Notes under the pieces: model-generated
Databases searched by the model: none
The model's input: the letters and a program-made list of their open reading frames with translations, nothing else
What the model was told of the DNA's origin: nothing
Made by a program: the position numbers and the translations under genes
Assembly (NCBI GenBank): GCA_023415145.1
Contig: JAEZLW010000168.1
Span: 1 to 6,543, forward strand
Direction: 5' to 3'
DNA length: 6,543 bases
Origin: Bacillota bacterium
GTDB taxonomy: Bacteria > Bacillota > Clostridia > Christensenellales > Aristaeellaceae
Shown: positions 1 to 5,601 of the stretch, piece by piece
Position numbering within the stretch: the first letter of the stretch is position 1
Layout of the letters: each line of letters starts with the position of its first letter

Positions 1-61
1 AACCTTTGATTCGTTCCCATTCCTCATCCGTTATCTCGTAGCGCTTCGTTTGTGCCGCCAT
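1..61 (-). CDS. IS5-family transposase, N-terminal fragment (runs off window)
   Basis: The 20 visible codons from the ATG at 61-59 begin MAAQTKRYEITDEEWERIK. The YEITDEEWERIKP-type opening is typical of the N-terminal domain of IS5-family (IS427/IS1031-like) transposases, which are DDE enzymes that cut and paste their own element. The start is supported by AGAGGTGA (minus strand, 75-68), about 6 bases upstream of the ATG. The catalytic domain lies outside the window, so it cannot be judged whether the gene is intact or needs a frameshift, as many relatives do. The assignment rests on the N-terminal motif and the GGGCGTGT-like element end. Confidence 0.75.
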   Translation of the reverse strand, partial: MAAQTKRYEITDEEWERIKG

Positions 62-79
62 TACAGATCACCTCTGTAA
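61..79 (-). promoter_or_regulatory. Hairpin enclosing the transposase ribosome binding site
   Basis: The 7-base arms TTACAGA and TCTGTAA are perfectly complementary and flank a 5-base loop. In the minus-strand transcript the loop carries GGTGA, the core of the Shine-Dalgarno sequence, and the stem ends on the A of the ATG start codon. Such a structure could limit transposase translation, a strategy known from other insertion sequences such as IS10 and IS50. Here it is inferred only from base complementarity. Confidence 0.5.
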
Positions 80-123
80 TATTATTCGACACTTTGCATC
101 ATTGTCCTTTTGGAAACACGCCC

Positions 124-231
124 TAATGTGAGAAAGTTTTGGTCATTGATGTTAATGGCATCCCAGCAGCCGGTGACAAGCAGGATGACGGCTGACAACA
201 GCAATATGAGCTTACTTCGTTTTTTGACCAA
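124..231 (-). pseudogene. gerAC: GerC-family germination lipoprotein, truncated by IS insertion
   Basis: From the TTG at 231-229 the frame reads MVKKRSKLILLLSAVILLVT and then G-C-W-D-A-I-N-I-N-D. This is a lipoprotein signal peptide (basic start, hydrophobic core, lipobox LVTGC with Cys at residue 22) followed by the CWD...IND motif that opens GerAC/GerKC-type C subunits of germinant receptors. Family members are usually 350-400 residues; here the match stops near residue 36, where IS sequence begins. Read on into the element, the frame ends at TAA 84-82, giving a 49-residue remnant. An in-frame TGA lies just upstream of the TTG, and AGGGTG lies 7 bases before it, so TTG is the likely start. 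It overlaps the gerAB-like gene by 20 bases, implying translational coupling. Without the folded lipoprotein domain it cannot be functional. Confidence 0.85.
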
Positions 232-1300
232 GGCCTCTCACCCTCGCAATCACAAGCAATAGGGTTGGTGTAACAAACGTAGCGATCAATCCGGTGACGG
301 GAATCACCGCTTCGAAAAAGGAGACAGAATCCTTTGCAGCTTGCCCTATCCTGCTTAAAATAATGATTACCACTCCCAGTAAAAGCACAACAAGCTTTCG
401 GGCCATCTTAGAAAAAATTTTTGTAGCATATTCAACTAAAGCCAGATAGACTACACATATCCCTGCTACCAAGCCAAAAAAACCAACGGTCAGATAAACA
501 ATGTCGACCCTTTCGATTACAGGAACGTTGACCACCTTTATAGCTTCAATCAGTGAAAAGCTATAATTTTGTGTATTTTCGATGCCAAGCATCATAATGC
601 TGGTTTCCACGGCCAGAACATAAAAAAGCCCGATAAAGAGAATCGTAAAAAAGGCGGTAAATGCCGCTTTTTTTCCATTATGCTTTGTGAATGGAATAAT
701 GGTTAGTATTTCGATTCCCAGAAAAGGTAAAATGGTATCCTTGATGGCCACAAGATACAGTATTGCATCAGACGAGCGGAACAAAGGTAAAATATTGTTT
801 ATATCGCCTTGCGAAAGCATAATAAAATGGATGGAAATGTTTGCAAGCAAATAAACGGGACCAATGATTTCAATAAACCTAACGACACTGTTGACCCCCT
901 TATACACTATACAGCCAAAAACCGTAACGCCGGCAACGAGCGTAGCCCAATCAGGAGTTTTGTGAAAAAATTCAGCTTTCAGCACATGGGTCAGTTGCAT
1001 ATTGAGGTAAACAGAAGTCAGCAGGAAGTATAAGGCAAAACAGATGGATAGGACATAACCGAAAAACTTGCCTACGATCTCCTGGCTGTAGTCAAAAAGC
1101 ATCCTCCCCGGAAATTTGTTGCCAAGACGAACAAAAAGCACAATAAGCATCGAAAAGACAGCAGTCATGATTAGGATGGGCACCCATGCACCTGTGCCTG
1201 CGCGCTCGGCCAATACCTTGGAAATACTAATGAGGGTGTAAGCGGTCAGCGTCAGGTAAAGTAGGAAGAAGATCTGGCGGTTTGACACATCGCTTTTCAT
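212..1300 (-). CDS. gerAB: GerAB-family spore germination permease (B subunit)
   Basis: This 362-residue, strongly hydrophobic protein has about ten likely membrane segments and opens MKSDVSNRQIFFLLYLTLTA, the typical start of the Spore_permease (GerAB/GerKB/YndE) branch of the APC transporter superfamily. B subunits sit in the inner spore membrane and take part in sensing germinants, together with an A subunit and a lipoprotein C subunit. Length is normal for the family (about 360-370) and no frameshift is seen. The ATG at 1300-1298 is preceded by AGCAGGA, a modest ribosome binding site. Its 3' end overlaps the start of the GerC-like gene by 20 bases. The C partner is destroyed by an IS, and no A subunit lies upstream, where an integrase relic is found instead. 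It may therefore be an orphan subunit. The exact paralogue (GerA, GerK, YndE type) cannot be told from sequence alone. Confidence 0.9.
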   Translation of the reverse strand: MKSDVSNRQIFFLLYLTLTAYTLISISKVLAERAGTGAWVPILIMTAVFSMLIVLFVRLGNKFPGRMLFDYSQEIVGKFFGYVLSICFALYFLLTSVYLNMQLTHVLKAEFFHKTPDWATLVAGVTVFGCIVYKGVNSVVRFIEIIGPVYLLANISIHFIMLSQGDINNILPLFRSSDAILYLVAIKDTILPFLGIEILTIIPFTKHNGKKAAFTAFFTILFIGLFYVLAVETSIMMLGIENTQNYSFSLIEAIKVVNVPVIERVDIVYLTVGFFGLVAGICVVYLALVEYATKIFSKMARKLVVLLLGVVIIILSRIGQAAKDSVSFFEAVIPVTGLIATFVTPTLLLVIARVRGLGQKTK

Positions 1301-1315
1301 ATTCCTGCTCTTTTC

Positions 1316-1355
1316 TACCGAATGGAAATATTCTTAACCATTTTTGCCTTCGGTA
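1316..1355. repeat. Inverted repeat in the gerAB upstream region
   Basis: TACCGAA at 1316-1322 and TTCGGTA at 1349-1355 form a perfect 7-base inverted repeat with a 26-base spacer. It lies between a weak promoter candidate and the gerAB ribosome binding site, so it could be an operator or leader structure. With such a long spacer it may also be chance. Confidence 0.3.
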
Positions 1356-1359
1356 TCCT

Positions 1360-1388
1360 ACTATAAAAAAACGAACACTGGTAATTAA
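1360..1388 (-). promoter_or_regulatory. Weak promoter candidate for the gerAB-like gene
   Basis: On the minus strand TTAATT (1388-1383), a 17-base spacer and TATAGT (1365-1360) resemble a sigma-A promoter, although the -35 matches only three of six bases. TATAGTA also matches five of seven bases of the sporulation sigma-G -10 consensus CATACTA, but no convincing sigma-G -35 is seen at the right distance. Germinant receptor operons are normally sigma-G dependent, so the original promoter may lie beyond the integrase junction and be lost. Confidence 0.22.
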
Positions 1389-1435
1389 ACATTAATAATC
1401 ACGGTCATGATTTAAGGAATAAAGGTCATAGCGTT

Positions 1436-2068
1436 CAGATGCCGCCGATGAGCCATAACACCAAGGTGGTCTTCCCTTATGAGAAAGAGGAACAAGAAAA
1501 GCTGGTGGCCGCCTTCACAGAACTAAAAGGCAACAAGCTCCGCTTCCGTTATGGATGGGGAACTGTTCTTGTTTTGGAGACCGGGCTCCGGGCTGGCGAA
1601 GCCCTGGCGCTTGAATGGAACGATATTGATGATGAAAAGCTGGTGTTGAAGGTAAATTAAAACATGATTCGGGTGGACGGAAGGAACATCGTCCAACGGA
1701 CCACAAAAACGGAATCCAGCAAGAGGACTATTCCCCTGAACAGCAAAGCTATGGAGGCGATTCAATACCTAAAAATGCAGCAGGTGATTGGCTGCCCCTA
1801 TGTGTGTGCCACCCAAATCGGGGAGCATGTTGGTTACCGTCACTTACTGACCACCATGGAAAGAGCATGCGAAGCAGTTGGTGTGGAGCACCGTGGTCTG
1901 CACGCACTGCGGCATTCCTTCGCCAGCAACCTTTATTCCAGGGGAGTGGAGGTGAAGGTTATCTCCAAGCTGTTGGGACATGCCAGCGTGGAAATCATAT
2001 ATAACCGGTACATTCATTTCTTTGAGGGGGATATCGATGATACCCTTCGGCAGGCAGTGGGGGCATAA
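1436..2068 (+). pseudogene. Tyrosine recombinase/integrase relic 1 (5'-truncated, in-frame stop)
   Basis: The reading frame from 1439 to 2068 aligns without gaps to 4907-5536 of the second relic, with about 86 % amino-acid identity by hand alignment. A single A-to-T change turns an AAA lysine codon (as in the other copy) into TAA at 1658-1660, in the inter-domain region before the catalytic lysine. All catalytic positions of the phage-integrase family are otherwise present: Arg in GLRAGE, Lys in TKTESSKR, H-A-L-R, the LLGHAS histidine and the RYIH tyrosine. Relatives such as Tn916-type integrases are about 380-400 residues; the arm-binding and most of the core-binding domain are missing. Traces of homology may extend upstream (GGTCAT..AGCG near 1425) with small deletions. 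After the stop, an ATG at 1664 could restart a 134-residue fragment, but it would lack the first catalytic Arg. Confidence 0.88.
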
Positions 2069-2080
2069 ATGCACATAAAA

Positions 2081-2109
2081 TATGCGGGTGGTTTTGCTTT
2101 TTGCGCATA
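2081..2109 (-). terminator. Weak terminator candidate downstream of DUF3021 gene
   Basis: On the minus strand TATGCG and CGCATA form a 6-base stem around a 17-base loop, followed by TTTTATG. This is the only stem-plus-T stretch seen after the DUF3021 stop codon. The stem is short and the loop long, so termination here would be weak. Confidence 0.2.
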
Positions 2110-2154
2110 CGAACTGTTTCTGGATCTATGATAGAACCATCTTGTAGTTCACGT

Positions 2155-2583
2155 CTATTTTCTGCCCTGCAATGTCCTCAGCGTTTGATTGATCTTGGTG
2201 GCCTCTTTACTGTCCAAATGCCAACTCACCCAATTGACCATAAGATACACGATTAATACCGCAAGAGCAAAAGAGGCCGAATCGTCAACACCGTGCAAAA
2301 TCCCTGTCCAATGTCCAAATGTGATCAGCATCGTTTCCAGAAGCGCGAAGTGAAAGAGCTTGCGAATCAGTGCTTGACGCAAAGACAGCTCCTTGCGCGA
2401 GTATGTGGCCAGAGAGGGCACAAGGCTTACCAAGCCAAAAATGAGAGGTGAAAAAAAGCCTTCGTAGCCGAATCTTGCCGCTGGGTCAAGGCTCAAGCCC
2501 AGAATGGCAATGGCCGCCGTTACGCAGGTCGTGATGATAAAGAACTCCATCAGGCGTTTCTTCAGAAAGTCACTCAACCGCAT
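2155..2583 (-). CDS. DUF3021-family membrane protein
   Basis: The 142-residue product has four hydrophobic segments, at about residues 12-31, 43-61, 75-95 and 103-122, and basic residues at the N-terminus and between segments. Size, four-helix layout and position directly after a stand-alone LytTR gene match the DUF3021 family. Members are thought to act with the LytTR protein, probably by holding it at the membrane or inhibiting it, but no biochemical activity is established. The ATG at 2583-2581 lies inside the end of the regulator gene (ATGCGGTTGA shared, 10 bases) and is preceded by GGTGAAG, so the two genes are translationally coupled. It ends with a basic tail (residues 125-142). The assignment rests on topology, length and neighbour rather than a diagnostic motif. 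Confidence 0.8.
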   Translation of the reverse strand: MRLSDFLKKRLMEFFIITTCVTAAIAILGLSLDPAARFGYEGFFSPLIFGLVSLVPSLATYSRKELSLRQALIRKLFHFALLETMLITFGHWTGILHGVDDSASFALAVLIVYLMVNWVSWHLDSKEATKINQTLRTLQGRK

Positions 2584-3026
2584 GCTTCTTCACCCATCAA
2601 TCTCTTTTTCAATTCTGGCACGTACTGCCTGGATATAATGACTTCCTCTCCATTGAACATGGTTGCTAAGAACCGACCGTTCAATATGGGCCGAACATGA
2701 TCTACCTTCATCAGGTTGAGCACAAAGGATTTGGAACACCGTAGAAACTTTCTTTCCTTGTGCGCTGTTTCAAACTCATACAATTTGCACTTGAGCTCAT
2801 ATGTCTTTTTTGCAGTATAGGCGAACACTTTGTTGTCAACCGCTTCTACATACAATATGTCCTGCAAAGCGATCTGGCTCGCGCGTTCCTCAAAATATCC
2901 GGCTAGTGTCGCGCCGGTGTATTTCACAAAGCGGACAATGCTTTTTACATCATCGCTCACCTCGTAACAATGGACAATGACCTGTTCATCCATATCCTTA
3001 CCAATCTTCTTGACCGTAATCTTCAA
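2574..3026 (-). CDS. Stand-alone LytTR DNA-binding transcriptional regulator
   Basis: Taken from the TTG at 3026-3024, the product is 150 residues and begins (L/M)KITVKKIGKDMDEQVIVH, as short LytTR regulators of this type do. The LytTR domain covers about residues 48-145. It includes DILYVEAVDNKVFAY, the FLRCSKSFVLNL recognition-helix region and the closing GRFLATMFNGEEVIISRQYV strand. There is no receiver domain, so it is not a classical response regulator. TAGAGGGTGA lies just upstream of the TTG. A longer frame reaches an ATG at 3125, but that ATG has no ribosome binding site and sits only a few bases from the predicted transcription start, so TTG is preferred. The gene overlaps the DUF3021 gene by 10 bases. 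Its likely target, from the repeats near 4672-4701, is the neighbouring hydrolase promoter. That link is inferred. Confidence 0.88.
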   Translation of the reverse strand: MKITVKKIGKDMDEQVIVHCYEVSDDVKSIVRFVKYTGATLAGYFEERASQIALQDILYVEAVDNKVFAYTAKKTYELKCKLYEFETAHKERKFLRCSKSFVLNLMKVDHVRPILNGRFLATMFNGEEVIISRQYVPELKKRLMGEEACG

Positions 3027-3135
3027 TTTGTCACCCTCTAAGCCTGCCGCGCCAATGGATTCCAGGACTCTGTGAAGGGGAGAAATGGCACCGTGGGAGG
3101 CGAATGTGCGGTATGGACCATCCATCCGCTACATT

Positions 3136-3164
3136 ATTATAGCGTATATGGGTAACGGGTTCCA
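3136..3164 (-). promoter_or_regulatory. Sigma-A-like promoter for the LytTR-DUF3021 pair
   Basis: Minus-strand TGGAAC (3164-3159), a 17-base spacer and a perfect TATAAT (3141-3136) fit a vegetative promoter, with the start of transcription expected near 3129. This leaves a leader of about 100 bases before the TTG start at 3026. The -35 box is imperfect (three of six consensus bases), which would suit an activator or moderate expression. Confidence 0.55.
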
Positions 3165-3178
3165 GCACTCTTGCAGTC

Positions 3179-3244
3179 TCAAATGAAATTTCCAAGGCCG
3201 GAAAAAGGGAATGGGAAGGCGCTTATGTTTATCGCACTTACCAT
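3179..3244 (-). CDS. Possible 21-residue small protein (or gene remnant)
   Basis: The ATG at 3244-3242 is preceded by AGGAGAAAGGAGC, with AGGAG 8 bases from the start, one of the best ribosome binding sites in the window. The frame runs 21 codons to TGA at 3181-3179. It encodes a short peptide with Met-Val-Ser-Ala-Ile near the start and a Phe/Pro-rich middle (FPFPF), with no charged residues. It lies between the hydrolase stop codon and the LytTR promoter. It could be a real small protein, a leader peptide or the start of a gene whose remainder was deleted. I do not recognise it; the evidence is the ribosome binding site only. Confidence 0.3.
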   Translation of the reverse strand: MVSAINISAFPFPFSGLGNFI

Positions 3245-3294
3245 GCTCCTTTCTCCTATCGTACGCCTGACGTATAAGCCCGGTGCTGCCAACT

Positions 3295-4599
3295 TTAATA
3301 TTCTGACTGCAGGCTCAACTCCGCTGCGCCTTTTAGCGTATGGTTGAAAAACGCAAGTACAATATTATTCATTGTATCGATGCAGTACCGGCTGTCTACT
3401 GAACCGATGCCAAGCATGCTTGCCAGTGCCGGTGAAAAGAGCGGAAGGTCGGTGAAATTCAGATGCCCAGAACCACGTATCACCACATCATACGCCTGCG
3501 CTGCATGGGCACTGGCAGAAAGATTGCTATAGGCCAAGCCCTGCTGCTGGGCATCGTTGTAATGATCTTCGTTGTACAGGTTCAAAAGGGGAACAGGGTA
3601 GGGAATTTCGGTTAGTTTGACGCGCCCATTCTCAAATGCTGTTTCCTCACTGAACATGGTACCGTCGATTACGGCTACGGCATCCACATCCATACGCATT
3701 CTGGCCAGCTGCGCAGCCGTTGCGCCGCCCAGCGAATGGCCGAACAAGCCGATTTTATCCGAATCAATCCGGGAGGATATGCCCATTGGCAGCTTCCCGC
3801 TTTCGTCATGCAACATCACATCCAGTATGAAATTCATGTCGGCGGCGCGCAGTGCCAGCCATTCGTGGGTTTTTTCGTAGGCCGTCTTATCGTCATACAC
3901 ACCGTTGGTGATATTGACCGCATCATTCAGGAAATCCATATTGACAAGCGTTCGGCTTCCATCCGTATGCTGGGCAAAAAAGGAGTGAAAGCTATGATCT
4001 ATACTGCAAACAACATACCCGTTGCTGGCAAGGTCTTTGTATGTTGAAAGATTGCTGCCGCGATAGCCGAACGCCCCGTGTGAAAATACAACCAGCGGGA
4101 AAATGTCTGTACTTTGCGCGTCAGAGGGATAAAAGAACTGAACGGTCAGCTTTCTGTTCTCCCCTTCTTGAGAATAGGGATCAACACGGGACGCGTCCAC
4201 AAAGGTTACGCTTTGTGATGCCACTGCATAGGTGCCGGTCGGGGCCACTTCACGAAACTGCGGGAACAGGATTCCGGGCATGATGCAAAACGTCATGAGA
4301 ACGCATCCGCTGATAAAGGAGCGAACGGCCGCAAATGTTTTATACTGCTTTTCCGCTTTTGGCTGCCTGATAAAGTACAGGCCGCTGAAAATGGCTAAGA
4401 TAGCGAGTGCGAGAAACAATCCCATCCAGCGGAATCCCCACCAATAGACCCCTGTTATCATCAGTAGGGAAAACGCGGCGAAGGCAGCAACCCTAGTAAT
4501 GTGCATGGCCTTTTTGTTTAAGCTCTTTGTAGCGATGCGGAAAATAAGCAAGGCAGCCTGTGTAATAAGTGCGATCAGTAACGTAATGATTCCAAGCAT
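3295..4599 (-). CDS. Membrane-anchored alpha/beta hydrolase (PAF-acetylhydrolase-like)
   Basis: The 434-residue protein has two parts. The first 115 residues hold about four membrane segments (near 3-22, 35-51, 54-76 and 92-113). The rest is an alpha/beta-hydrolase domain resembling the platelet-activating-factor acetylhydrolase/dienelactone hydrolase group. Visible landmarks are the oxyanion motif FSHGAFG (His174-Gly175), the nucleophile elbow GHSLGG with Ser289, the acid Asp312 in VIDGT, and His379 in GSGHLNF, so the catalytic triad looks complete. It is probably an esterase or lipase-like enzyme, with the domain attached to the membrane after the fourth segment; its side of the membrane and substrate are unknown. 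The ATG at 4599-4597 is preceded by AAAGGGAG, 8 bases away. It has its own strong promoter, preceded by LytTR-like direct repeats, and lies upstream of the LytTR-DUF3021 pair on the same strand. Confidence 0.85.
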   Translation of the reverse strand: MLGIITLLIALITQAALLIFRIATKSLNKKAMHITRVAAFAAFSLLMITGVYWWGFRWMGLFLALAILAIFSGLYFIRQPKAEKQYKTFAAVRSFISGCVLMTFCIMPGILFPQFREVAPTGTYAVASQSVTFVDASRVDPYSQEGENRKLTVQFFYPSDAQSTDIFPLVVFSHGAFGYRGSNLSTYKDLASNGYVVCSIDHSFHSFFAQHTDGSRTLVNMDFLNDAVNITNGVYDDKTAYEKTHEWLALRAADMNFILDVMLHDESGKLPMGISSRIDSDKIGLFGHSLGGATAAQLARMRMDVDAVAVIDGTMFSEETAFENGRVKLTEIPYPVPLLNLYNEDHYNDAQQQGLAYSNLSASAHAAQAYDVVIRGSGHLNFTDLPLFSPALASMLGIGSVDSRYCIDTMNNIVLAFFNHTLKGAAELSLQSEY

Positions 4600-4647
4600 A
4601 AGTGATACTCCCTTTCATCTGTTATGGGAGCAGTATAAATCACTTAT
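4598..4647. repeat. Perfect 9-base dyad spanning the hydrolase promoter and start codon
   Basis: ATAAGTGAT at 4598-4606 and ATCACTTAT at 4639-4647 are exact reverse complements, with centres 41 bases apart, about four helical turns. One arm lies in the -35/-10 spacer and the other overlaps the first bases of the hydrolase start codon. An inner pair, CTCCC (4608-4612) and GGGAG (4626-4630), extends the symmetry. Since transcription should start near 4625, the distal arm is not in the mRNA, so an operator bound as DNA is more likely than an RNA hairpin. Confidence 0.5.
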
Positions 4648-4660
4648 CCATGCCACTCAA
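4632..4660 (-). promoter_or_regulatory. Strong sigma-A-like promoter of the hydrolase gene
   Basis: On the minus strand TTGAGT (4660-4655), an exact 17-base spacer and TATACT (4637-4632) form a near-consensus vegetative promoter. The expected transcription start is near 4625, about 26 bases before the ATG, with the AAAGGGAG ribosome binding site between them. Confidence 0.7.
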
Positions 4661-4671
4661 TGGATTTGCAG

Positions 4672-4701
4672 GTAAGTTGCGTTTATACGGTGTAAGTTGC
4701 G
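4672..4701 (-). promoter_or_regulatory. Tandem direct repeats resembling a LytTR operator
   Basis: Two exact copies of GTAAGTTGCG (plus strand 4672-4681 and 4692-4701) have a 20-base period. They lie about 11 bases upstream of the hydrolase -35 box and centre near -52 and -72. TAAGTTGCG matches eight of nine positions of the published LytTR half-site pattern (T/A)(A/C)(C/A)GTTN(A/G)(T/G). Paired half-sites about two helical turns apart, just upstream of the -35, are the arrangement used by AgrA- and ComE-type regulators. The LytTR protein encoded 1.6 kb away is the obvious candidate to bind here. Confidence 0.6.
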
Positions 4702-4705
4702 CGAA

Positions 4706-4732
4706 GGTGCAGATTTTTGACAGCACTGCACC
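4706..4732. repeat. Inverted repeat upstream of the LytTR-like sites
   Basis: GGTGCAG (4706-4712) and CTGCACC (4726-4732) are perfect 7-base arms with a 13-base spacer. No T-run follows on either strand, so it is not a clear terminator. It may be a further operator or part of the integrase-relic junction. Confidence 0.35.
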
Positions 4733-4768
4733 GTAGGCAGGTTATGTTAATTTGCGATTAGGCATATT

Positions 4769-5536
4769 GTGTATGTAAATCGCTTGGAGTCAGAACTGAG
4801 CGCATCCACCATCAAGAAGCAGAAGTTGATGCTGAGCCTGGTCCTGGTCCTGGAACACACAATGATCACGGAGGTCATACAGCGTAACCCAGTACAAGGT
4901 GTTCAGATGCCACCCATGACCCACAACACCAAGGTAATCTTCCCCTACGAAAAAGAGGAACAGGAAAAACTGGTGGCTGCCTTCACCGAACAGAAAGGCA
5001 GCAAGCTCCGCTTCCGTTATGGATGGGGAGCTGTTCTTATTTTGGAGACCGGGCTCCGGGCCGGCGAAGCGCTTGCCTTGGAGTGGAACGATATCGATGA
5101 AGAAAAGAAGCTGCTTAAGGTAAATAAAAACATGGTCCGGGTGGATGGGAAGAACGTAGTCCAGCGGGCCACAAAAACGGAATCCGGCAAGCGGACCATC
5201 CCCTTGAACAGCAAGGCCATGGAGGCGGTCCAGCACTTGAAAGAACAGCAGTTTAAGGGGTGCTCCTATGTGTTTGCCACTCAGACTGGGGAGCATGTTG
5301 GCTATCGGCACCTGCTTACTACCATGGAGAGTGCATGCGAAGCGGCAGGCATTGAGCCCCGCGGCCTGCACGCGCTACGGCATTCCTTCGCCAGCAACCT
5401 TTACGCCAGGGACGTGGAGGTGAAAGTCATCTCCAAACTACTGGGGCATGCCAGCGTGGAGATCACCTACAACCGGTATATCCACTTTTTTGAAGGGGAT
5501 ATCGATGATACCCTACGGCAAGCGGTGGGGGCGTGA
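4769..5536 (+). pseudogene. Tyrosine recombinase/integrase relic 2 (N-terminally truncated)
   Basis: The open frame gives 255 residues from a GTG at 4769; TAA at 4748-4750 closes it upstream. It begins inside the core-binding (SAM-like) domain (LSASTIKKQKLMLSLVL, then IQRNPVQGVQMPP) and contains a complete catalytic domain. The signature residues are Arg97 (ETGLRAGE), Lys136 (TKTESGKR), His201 and Arg204 (HALRH), His227 (LLGHAS) and Tyr237 (NRYIH). Related Tn916-type integrases have about 130 more N-terminal residues, which bind arm sites and part of the core. There is no convincing ribosome binding site before the GTG, so this is probably a relic, although the catalytic domain is undamaged. 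It could still be expressed as a truncated protein. It is the close homologue of the relic at 1436-2068, on the same strand, and is divergent from the hydrolase promoter. Confidence 0.82.
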
Positions 5537-5601
5537 ATGCATAGAGAAAAAGGAGGTTAGCCTTGCTGTTGTGGTATTCCTTTGACCGCAACCTATCAGC
5601 A

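Larger units (their letters stand above)
1..123 (-). mobile_element. IS5-family insertion sequence, transposase-proximal end (partial)
   Basis: Reading leftward on the minus strand, the GerC-like coding sequence ends abruptly and is followed by GGGCGTGTTTCCAAAAGG, which resembles the outer end of IS5-family elements. About 60 bases further on is the start of an IS5-type transposase. The other end and its matching inverted repeat lie outside the window, so the boundary at about 123 is inferred from where the GerC homology stops and the GGGCGTGT-type end begins. The TTA at 124-126 next to it could be the short target duplication that this family makes. The element points out of the window to the left. 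Confidence 0.72.

Noticed and set aside
2075..2150. Minus-strand open stretch after the DUF3021 gene that reads like protein (ELQDGSIIDPETVRM)
   Set aside because: About 75 bases without a stop is not significant. It has no start with a ribosome binding site, and further on it only reads antisense through the integrase relic.
2066..2154. Attachment site (attL/attR) just after integrase relic 1 or 2
   Set aside because: The sequences after the two relics diverge within about 15 bases of the stop codons, and no shared core repeat is seen elsewhere in the window.
3027..3125. N-terminal 33-residue extension of the LytTR protein from the ATG at 3125
   Set aside because: There is no ribosome binding site before it, the ATG is only a few bases from the predicted transcription start, and family members begin at the KITVKKI segment encoded after the TTG at 3026.
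3287..3296. AAAGTTGGC-like sequence upstream of the LytTR promoter as an autoregulatory LytTR site
   Set aside because: It is a single low-information match with no second copy at about 20 bases, unlike the pair at the hydrolase promoter.
4790..5371. 193-residue minus-strand frame inside integrase relic 2
   Set aside because: It is the antisense shadow of a well-supported integrase domain. Its low-complexity content and lack of a start signal fit this, and relic 1 shows the same kind of shadow.
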